From: an uncultured Burkholderiales bacterium | GTDB lineage: Bacteria; Pseudomonadota; Gammaproteobacteria; Burkholderiales; Burkholderiaceae_C | NCBI GenBank assembly: GCA_903892175.1 | Contig: CAITHK010000286.1 | Location: 1 to 36,758 of the forward strand | Length of the DNA stretch: 36,758 nucleotides | Direction: 5' to 3' | Shown: positions 36,737-36,758 of the stretch, piece after piece | Layout: each line of letters opens with the position of its first letter | How positions within the stretch are numbered: the stretch's first letter is position 1 | Program-made: the position numbers and the translations under genes | Notes under the pieces: model-generated | The model's database searches: none | What the model saw: only the letters and a program-made list of their open reading frames with translations | Told to the model about the DNA's origin: nothing

Positions 36737-36758
36737 GGGGCTGCACTGGTTTCGACAT
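36737..36758 (+). ncRNA. ssrA: tmRNA, 5' end only (cut by window end)
   Basis: The last 22 bases begin GGGGCTGCACTGGTTTCGAC, the conserved 5' acceptor-stem and D-like-arm sequence of tmRNA (compare GGGGCTG...TTCGAC in E. coli). The molecule rescues stalled ribosomes by tagging the unfinished protein. The tag-coding part and the 3' end lie outside the window, so nothing can be said of the tag. Confidence 0.88.

Overview
The window is chromosomal DNA of a betaproteobacterium, most likely a member of the Comamonadaceae (Limnohabitans/Rhodoferax/Polaromonas-like). This rests on gene content and order, on G+C-rich codon use, and on family-typical traits: a fused aroA-cmk gene, the pheA-tyrA-aroA/cmk-rpsA-ihfB-lapAB-hldE-hldD string, ubiG-gph next to ompA and gyrA, and a GntR regulator between the sdh and mdh genes. 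The species cannot be fixed by reading alone.

Layout. (1) 1-8120 is a TCA-cycle block. On the minus strand are gntR and sdhC-sdhD-sdhA (sdhA is cut by the window start). On the plus strand are mdh, a CitE-like CoA-ester lyase, a small secreted protein and acnB, closed by a terminator. The gntR-mdh gap carries a promoter overlapped by a tandem 7-bp repeat. (2) 8150-12764 is an accessory operon for a probable tungsten aldehyde:ferredoxin oxidoreductase of the Aromatoleum AorABC type: a four-cluster ferredoxin subunit, the AOR catalytic subunit, an FAD/NAD(P) subunit, a MoaD-like sulfur carrier, an unknown 104-residue protein and a small cysteine-rich protein. A near-perfect palindrome lies upstream. 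(3) 12745-19345 holds a TRAP transporter (dctPQM, minus) divergent from a fused HyuA-HyuB 5-oxoprolinase-type gene; together they look like an uptake-and-hydrolysis unit. (4) 19363-20950 is a disturbed spot: an AAA ATPase with DUF4143, a long AT-rich inverted repeat that includes its start codon, and a comEA-like gene broken by a stop codon.

(5) 20951-34416 is a long minus-strand run of housekeeping genes read from gyrA downward: gyrA, serC, pheA, tyrA, aroA-cmk, rpsA, ihfB, lapA, lapB, hldE (kinase domain only) and hldD. Many stops and starts overlap, implying translational coupling. It combines aromatic amino-acid and serine synthesis with translation, DNA architecture and LPS heptose synthesis/control. 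(6) 34417-36758 on the plus strand has an OmpA-family protein with a clear terminator, ubiG, gph and the first bases of tmRNA (ssrA), cut by the window end.

Most of the window is ordinary core genome. The parts worth a second look are the AOR operon with its two poorly known small genes and upstream palindrome, the ATPase/inverted-repeat/comEA-remnant spot, and the putative operator at mdh. No CRISPR array, prophage, insertion sequence, rRNA or tRNA gene was seen.
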